Assembly (NCBI GenBank): GCA_913056335.1
Contig: CAJXLX010000023.1
Location: 1 to 34,875, forward strand
Source: an uncultured Rhodothermaceae bacterium
Lineage (GTDB): Bacteria; Bacteroidota; Rhodothermia; Rhodothermales; Salinibacteraceae
Direction: 5' to 3'
Length of the DNA: 34,875 bases
Shown: one piece after another, positions 30,897-34,875 of the stretch
Numbering within the stretch: the stretch's first letter is position 1
Layout of the letters: every line of letters begins with the position of its first letter
Made by a program: the position numbers and the translations under genes
The notes under the pieces: model-generated
Databases searched by the model: none
Told to the model about the DNA's origin: nothing
What the model saw: the letters and a program-made list of their open reading frames with translations, nothing else

Positions 30897-31346
30897 CTAC
30901 GCCGTGTATCCCCCTGAAATATACGAGCGGAGCGACTCGACCTCGTTCTTGGCCTGCTCCGACACGTACTTCACGCAGTCGCCAATCGAGACAATGCCTC
31001 GAAGGCTGCCGTCGGACTTAACTACGGGCAGGTGGCGGCATTTGTGCTCGGTCATCAGTTCCATGCACTCGCCCACCGTGCACGACGGCGGCACCGTGAC
31101 CAGGTCCGTGGTCATGACCTCGCTGACCCGCGTGGTGTCGGAGGTGCGGCCCTGCAGCACAATGCGGCGCAGGTAGTCGCGCTCGGTAAAGATACCGGCG
31201 ATAGCGCCGTCGTTCATTACCAGAATGGAGCCTACGTTGTGGTCGACCATGGTGCGGATGGCGTCGCGCACCGTGGCAGCGGGCGTGGTGGTGACCACCT
31301 CGTGGCCCTTGTGATTCAGCAGTTGTGACACCGGAAGCGTATCCAT
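30897..31346 (-). CDS. Tandem CBS-domain protein
   Basis: 149 residues from the ATG at 31346, selected because it has a good Shine-Dalgarno motif and starts the first CBS-associated helix (MDTLPVSQLLNHKGHEVVTTTP). The frame continues upstream to 31484, but that part has no family match. Two CBS domains form one Bateman module: about residues 15-70 (ATVRDAIRTMVDHNVGSILVMNDGAIAGIFTERDYLRRIV) and 78-135 (VSEVMTTDLVTVPPSCTVGECMELMTEHKCRHLPVVKSDGSLRGIVSIGDCV). Such stand-alone modules bind adenine nucleotides and may respond to energy state; partners are unknown. GIFTERD and GIVSIGD are the usual ligand-site motifs. No membrane helix. Confidence 0.92.
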   Translation of the reverse strand: MDTLPVSQLLNHKGHEVVTTTPAATVRDAIRTMVDHNVGSILVMNDGAIAGIFTERDYLRRIVLQGRTSDTTRVSEVMTTDLVTVPPSCTVGECMELMTEHKCRHLPVVKSDGSLRGIVSIGDCVKYVSEQAKNEVESLRSYISGGYTA

Positions 31347-31354
31347 AGCGTGTA

Positions 31355-31360
31355 TCCTCC
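31355..31360 (-). promoter_or_regulatory. Shine-Dalgarno motif GGAGGA of the CBS gene
   Basis: On the minus strand, GGAGGA is followed by 8 bases and the ATG at 31346. The following bases, GGATAC, are shared with the ribosome-binding region of the CsbD-like gene (AGAGGATAC). Confidence 0.6.
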
Positions 31361-31493
31361 AGGACAAAGCGCCCTGACTGAAAGTTATTTGTGTGAAACT
31401 GCGGTTAATGGATTTGTTGATATGGGGTGAAGGGGGGCTTGTTCGCCGTGCGGTGGCGCAGATCGCGGTGGGGCAATGGCGCACAAGAGGGCG

Positions 31494-31649
31494 GGTAGCG
31501 GTTCAAGGCTAAGTGATGGAAGGAATGAGCCTGTAGCCGGGGACTGGGAGCGCCCCCGGCGCGGACGTCTCCGGTGCAGGCGAACGGAGGACCGTTCGAT
31601 CCAGGAACGGTTTTTTATCAGGAGAGCTATCACTCAACGTTTACCTACT
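31494..31649 (+). repeat. Dispersed structured repeat, full copy B
   Basis: Reverse-complement match to 15169-15321 along its full length, with imperfect terminal inverted repeats TAAGTGATGG (31510-31519) and CTATCACTCA (31627-31636). Hairpin 1: GCCGGGGAC (31536-31544) with GTCTCCGGT (31567-31575), using two G.U pairs, and inner arms GCGCC/GGCGC. Hairpin 2: CGAACGG (31581-31587)/CCGTTCG (31592-31598) with a 4-base loop. The outer homology (GGTAGCGGTTCAA and ACGTTTACCTACT) shows that the repeated unit is longer than the inverted-repeat interval. Confidence 0.88.
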
Positions 31650-31689
31650 CTGATATGGTAGCGTGCATAGCAGCTGGAGATCTACGTAC

Positions 31690-33291
31690 CTACGCTATGC
31701 GAATGAGCTGTTTGAGCAGGTCGAGCGTGGTGATGTCGGGGTTGTCGTGAGCGGACACGCGAACGTGGCGGGCGTCTTCGAGCGCATCGGGCGCTTCGTA
31801 GCGTGCGGTGAGCATCTCGAAGTCCTCCGCCCGCGCATCCGATACCACGTCCGACTGTGTGGTTCGGGCATCGAGGCGCTGCTTAAGCGCCTCATCGGGC
31901 GCGGTGAGCTCGACGAAGATAGGCTGGATGCTGACGTCATGCAGGCGTTCACGCAGGGCGTTTCGCGTGCTACAGCGACTGTAGGTAGCATCTAAGATAG
32001 TGCTCTGCCCATTCTGGGCGCGTTCGGCGGCCCGGTCGGCCAGCGTGGCGTAGGTGCGCGCAGACATGTCAGCGCTGTAGAGCTGGGTGCGAGTGGCGGC
32101 ATCGGGGCGTTCGTGCAGCGGTACATCCGCCAAGGTTTTGCGCACGCGATCGGACGACACGACCTCCCAGCCCAGCGCGTCACGGAGCGCCTGTGCCTGT
32201 GTGCTCTTGCCTGTGCCGGGGCGGCCCATCACCACGACCACGCAGGGGCGAGCGTCGTTTACGAAGTAGCGCAGGGCCCACTGGTAGAATCGTTGGCTGT
32301 CGCGCTTGCACGCGTCCAGGGCCTCGCCCGTGATGTCGGGGTCGCTGCGTTTCATGCCGTTGACCTTGCCCCGCACAAAGGCGCGATAGCTCTTGTAGAA
32401 CGAAACGAGCGTGTGCAGATCCGGATCGCCCATCGCATCCGCCATACCCCGAATGAAGGAGCGCGACAGGTCGGGCCGCCCAAACACGTCGAGCTCCATC
32501 GCCAGGAACGCCACATCGTTGGCGATGTCGATGTGCCGAAACCGCTCGGTGAACTCAATGCAGTCATAGATGCAGATGCCGTGCTTGCTGCGATGGACGT
32601 GCTCAAGGCGCAAGTCGCCATGCGCGTCCACAATGGCACCATTGGCGCGTCGCTGATGGAAGAGCGCAGCATGCTGATCCATGAACCGCTCGGCGGCGTA
32701 CTGAAGGGCTTCGTAGGCCGGATGCGTAATGAGCGCATCGCGGTGGCTGGTAGCCTGCTCGAAGTTCTCGCGGATATTGGCCCAGATGCGATCAATCCGT
32801 CCGTTCGCCGCGATTTCGGGGGTGGAGGTACGCTCGCGGTAGAACGGAGCCAGCGTATCCACCACCGCATCGAGATCGTCTTCGGTAAGCACGCCGCGGT
32901 CGAGACGTGCATCCAGAAAGTGCTCGTGGGGCAGCATCTGCATCTTCACGGCGACCTCCACCACATTCGAGTCGTCATCGAGGCGCAGGCCGTCGTCGGT
33001 CATCGAAATAGGGACCACGCCCTCGTAGATGCGTCCGCAGAGGCGGCTGTTCAGGCGGATTTCCTCTTCGCAGTAGTGGCGGCGGCGCTCCAGCGTGGTG
33101 AAATCCAGAAAGCCAAGGTCCACGGGCTTCTTGATCTTGTACACGTACGGCGGGGCCAGAGCCACGTACGAAATGTGGGTTTGCACCACCGTAATGGAGT
33201 CCGGGGCATATGGATATGTGGCAGGGTGCTCCAGGGCGTGGCGCAGCGCCGCGCCGGTGGGAGCGTCTGATGCAGAGGTAGTGGTCGACAT
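31690..33291 (-). CDS. Fusion of aminoglycoside-phosphotransferase-like domain and P-loop kinase domain
   Basis: 533 residues from the ATG at 33291. Residues about 1-340 form an APH-like (protein-kinase-like fold) domain: YVYKIKKPVDLGFLDF with the nucleotide lysine, the catalytic-loop equivalent VDAHGDLRLEHV (His224-Gly-Asp226), and IEFTERFRHIDIANDVAFLAMELD as the metal-binding segment. Residues 350-533 are a P-loop kinase domain: Walker A GRPGTGKST (356-364), an Asp/Arg-rich SSDRVRKTLA, and ILDATYS. This two-domain layout is known in uncharacterised bacterial proteins (COG2187 plus COG0645). Substrate unknown; small-molecule or sugar phosphorylation is possible, and antibiotic resistance should not be inferred. 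A full-length, intact frame. Confidence 0.85.
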   Translation of the reverse strand: MSTTTSASDAPTGAALRHALEHPATYPYAPDSITVVQTHISYVALAPPYVYKIKKPVDLGFLDFTTLERRRHYCEEEIRLNSRLCGRIYEGVVPISMTDDGLRLDDDSNVVEVAVKMQMLPHEHFLDARLDRGVLTEDDLDAVVDTLAPFYRERTSTPEIAANGRIDRIWANIRENFEQATSHRDALITHPAYEALQYAAERFMDQHAALFHQRRANGAIVDAHGDLRLEHVHRSKHGICIYDCIEFTERFRHIDIANDVAFLAMELDVFGRPDLSRSFIRGMADAMGDPDLHTLVSFYKSYRAFVRGKVNGMKRSDPDITGEALDACKRDSQRFYQWALRYFVNDARPCVVVVMGRPGTGKSTQAQALRDALGWEVVSSDRVRKTLADVPLHERPDAATRTQLYSADMSARTYATLADRAAERAQNGQSTILDATYSRCSTRNALRERLHDVSIQPIFVELTAPDEALKQRLDARTTQSDVVSDARAEDFEMLTARYEAPDALEDARHVRVSAHDNPDITTLDLLKQLIRIA

Positions 33292-33342
33292 GGGGAGCGC
33301 AGGTAGCAAAATGAGAAAGCGAACGCCATACGTGAGGCAGCG

Positions 33343-33540
33343 TCAATCTACAACCTCAACAGAGTCGGCCGGAACCCCTTCGAGAGCCGATTCGGCGGTG
33401 TTCACGAGGAAGTAGGCACTGCCCAGCGCCGTAGCTATAGAGAGCAGCAGAATAATGGTGATCAGCACCCGAGAGCGCGTGGGACTAAGCGGGCGAGGCG
33501 TATTTGGATCGTCGTGCGGGGGAGGAGCCTGTTCAGCCAT
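33343..33540 (-). CDS. Small single-pass membrane protein, unknown
   Basis: 65 residues from the ATG at 33540 (MAEQAPPPHDDPNTPRPL). A proline-rich, polar N-terminus is followed by one membrane helix (VLITIILLLSIATALGSAYFLV) and a short acidic tail. It lies 51 bases upstream of the APH/kinase fusion on the same strand, so it may be co-transcribed. No family recognised; the clear hydrophobic segment and tidy spacing argue for a real gene. Confidence 0.6.
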   Translation of the reverse strand: MAEQAPPPHDDPNTPRPLSPTRSRVLITIILLLSIATALGSAYFLVNTAESALEGVPADSVEVVD

Positions 33541-33642
33541 GAGACAAGGGGGCAAGTAAGCACAAGTAGCACACGCCCGTTCATAAGCCGCAGGGAGCGC
33601 ACAGTTCAGCCCATGTGCGGGCTCCGTTCAGCATGCGCCTGT

Positions 33643-33680
33643 TCTGCGCAGAGAATATGCCGTTGGCGGTTGAATATGCC
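33643..33680 (+). promoter_or_regulatory. Palindrome and 9-bp direct repeat in the TetR-gene upstream region
   Basis: TCTGCGCAGA (33643-33652) is a perfect palindrome, immediately followed by GAATATGCC (33653-33661), which recurs at 33672-33680, a 19-base step, near two helical turns. Lying between divergent genes, it is a candidate operator for the TetR protein or promoter machinery. Confidence 0.3.
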
Positions 33681-33812
33681 ATGAGGTATGTTGTACGTTA
33701 CAAAGGCGTTGGGATGCGACTCGCCACGCCCCCTGCTGTGCGTTGCCGGGCTATCGATGACCGTTTTTCTTGCTGTGCGTTCTTTATCCATCCCGTTATC
33801 CTGTTCCGCTTT

Positions 33813-34424
33813 ATGAGTGATGTGCCAACTTCAAATGGCGACCTGCGTCGTCTTATTCTGGATACGACCCGCCGCCTGCTGGTGAAGGAAGGGTATCACA
33901 ACCTGTCGATGCGCAAGATTGCTCAGTCGATTAACTATAGTGCAACGAGCATCTACCTGCATTTTGAAAGCAAGGATGCATTGCTGCATGCGCTCATTGA
34001 CGAAGGGATGCAGCAGCTGTACACCGCGTTCGGGGGCATCGTAGATCGGTTTCCGAATCGACCGGTAAAGCGGCTACGGGCGCTCTGCGAGCAGTTCATC
34101 ACATTTGGACTCGACAATCCGGAGTACTACGAGATCATGTTTCAACTGCGCCCAGAGCAGATGGAACGCTACCCTGCTGAGAAGTACCGGCGCGCGCGGC
34201 GCAACCTTGACACCATTGCCGAGGCGCTGGCCGAAGGGGCCGACGAGGGCGTGTTCGAGGTGGCGGATGCGCGGGTATCAGCCAGCACCATCTGGGCATC
34301 GTTGCACGGCACGGTATCGCTGTTGCTTGCAGAACGCGTCGACATTCGTATCGACCAGAACGATTTTATCGAAACAGCCATTCGCCAAACGTTGCGCAGC
34401 TACACCACATGCGCCGTGGCCTAA
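33813..34424 (+). CDS. TetR-family transcriptional regulator
   Basis: 203 residues from the ATG at 33813. The frame stays open back to 33615, but the DNA-binding domain should begin near the N-terminus. The TetR helix-turn-helix is clear: LRRLILDTTRRLLVKEGYHNLSMRKIAQSINYSATSIYLHFESKDALLHALIDEG (about residues 10-65). The ligand-binding C-terminal part (LRALCEQFITFGLDNPEYYEIMF ... ASTIWASLHGTVSLLLAERVDI) resembles the WHG-type TetR C-terminal domain. It is 69 bases upstream of a long-chain acyl-CoA ligase on the same strand, so a fatty-acid or acyl-CoA responsive repressor is likely by context, not by sequence proof. Divergent from the small membrane protein gene. Confidence 0.93.
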   Translation: MSDVPTSNGDLRRLILDTTRRLLVKEGYHNLSMRKIAQSINYSATSIYLHFESKDALLHALIDEGMQQLYTAFGGIVDRFPNRPVKRLRALCEQFITFGLDNPEYYEIMFQLRPEQMERYPAEKYRRARRNLDTIAEALAEGADEGVFEVADARVSASTIWASLHGTVSLLLAERVDIRIDQNDFIETAIRQTLRSYTTCAVA

Positions 34425-34493
34425 CGTCCTGCTGCTGGATGGCACCGTGCGGCTATGACGCTTTCTTCCACTTATGCTAACCCCCTGTCTTCT

Positions 34494-34875
34494 ATGTCTG
34501 AAACGATTCACACCGCACCGCCCACCTCGGGCGATCCGATTCTCGGGAAAACACTACCCGACTTGATGTATGAAGCCGCCGAGCGCTTTCCCAACCCGCG
34601 CTCGTTTAACCAGCCGACCGGGCCCACCTCGTGGGAGCCGATGGGCCTGCCTGAGTTTCGGGTCCAGTCGGAAGAGATGGCGCTTGGGCTGCGCGAACTG
34701 GGGTTGGAGCGCGGCGACAAGGTCGCGTTTCTTATGGAGAGCGACGTGAATTTCTGCATCGCCGACATGGGATGCCTCATTGCTGGTCTGGTGGATGTGC
34801 CCATCTACCTGTCGCATGGCCCCGAGCAGATGGCCTATGTGATGGAGCACGCCGAAGCTCGAGCGCTCATCGTGG
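34494..34875 (+). CDS. Long-chain acyl-CoA synthetase (AMP-binding), 3' end beyond the window
   Basis: 127 complete codons run to the window edge. Seen: TLPDLMYEAAERFPNPRSF, SEEMALGLRELGLERGDKVAFLMES, and CLIAGLVDVPIYLSHGPEQMAYVMEHAEARALIV. This is the N-terminal part of adenylate-forming long-chain fatty-acid CoA ligases (FadD15/FAA type, related to COG1022), which activate fatty acids with ATP and CoA. The AMP-binding signature lies beyond the window. An in-frame ATG at 34455 is an alternative start, adding 13 residues. It is probably in one transcription unit with the TetR gene. Confidence 0.88.
   Translation, partial: MSETIHTAPPTSGDPILGKTLPDLMYEAAERFPNPRSFNQPTGPTSWEPMGLPEFRVQSEEMALGLRELGLERGDKVAFLMESDVNFCIADMGCLIAGLVDVPIYLSHGPEQMAYVMEHAEARALIV

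Larger units (their letters stand above)
31347..31689. other. 343-base gap between the divergent-side CBS gene and the APH/kinase fusion
   Basis: Most of the gap (31494-31649) is the full repeat copy B. The first 150 bases contain the upstream region of the CBS gene. There is no recognisable gene. Confidence 0.6.

Noticed and set aside
31690..33291. Aminoglycoside resistance gene
   Set aside because: Only the fold is shared with aminoglycoside phosphotransferases; the fusion with a P-loop kinase is a known uncharacterised metabolic type, with no resistance context.

Overview
This 34.9 kb, GC-rich bacterial window looks like a chromosomal segment from a halophilic or marine member of the Bacteroidota/Rhodothermota group (Salinibacter-like). 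I infer this from three things: the family mix (TonB receptor with a carboxypeptidase-like N-terminal domain, DUF4856 and imelysin lipoproteins, paired M16 peptidases), the rather acidic proteins, and the near absence of Shine-Dalgarno motifs. No species call is justified. I see no rRNA, tRNA, CRISPR array, prophage or transposase.

Layout. 1-3.8 kb: the 3' part of an RmlD-like sugar-nucleotide reductase, then serS and hemL. 4.2-5.3 kb: a secreted glycine-rich protein with an exact 16-residue repeat. 5.4-11.5 kb, minus strand: a Ser/Thr phospho-signalling island, which in transcription order is a PP2C phosphatase, a secreted repeat-type protein, a membrane FHA protein, and a soluble kinase with an N-terminal zinc ribbon and a C-terminal seven-bladed WD40 propeller. 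12.3-15.1 kb: a complete polA carrying Tyr at the dideoxynucleotide-selectivity position. 15.4-18.1 kb: an active plus inactive M16 peptidase pair. 18.5-25.0 kb: a four-gene probable iron-acquisition operon (DUF4856 lipoprotein, imelysin lipoprotein, a full-length vitamin K-dependent gamma-carboxylase homologue, TonB-dependent receptor). 25.6-28.3 kb: an unknown protein, protoporphyrinogen oxidase (convergent), and a CsbD-like stress protein. 28.4-34.9 kb: a methylcrotonyl-CoA carboxylase-type beta subunit, a hemolysin III/PAQR membrane protein, a CBS-domain protein, an APH-like/P-loop kinase fusion, a small membrane protein, a TetR regulator, and the start of a long-chain acyl-CoA ligase.

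Functional links. hemL and protoporphyrinogen oxidase are both haem-pathway genes and flank the probable iron-uptake operon, although they are not adjacent to it. The TetR regulator next to an acyl-CoA ligase, with the acyl-CoA carboxylase nearby, suggests acyl-CoA metabolism at the right end. PP2C, FHA and kinase form a phosphorylation write/read/erase set.

Most notable observations: (1) an intergenic, structured repeat family of about 125-155 bp with terminal inverted repeats, having two well-preserved copies (15169-15321 and, inverted, 31494-31649), a short copy (3831-3919) and two degenerate relatives; one stem position reads A-U, G.U and G-C in three copies, which suggests selection for RNA structure. 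(2) A gamma-carboxylase homologue with the catalytic lysine region conserved, in an operon with Glu-rich surface lipoproteins: a possible bacterial Glu-carboxylation system for metal capture. (3) The 16-residue repeat protein. (4) Tyr762 in PolA.
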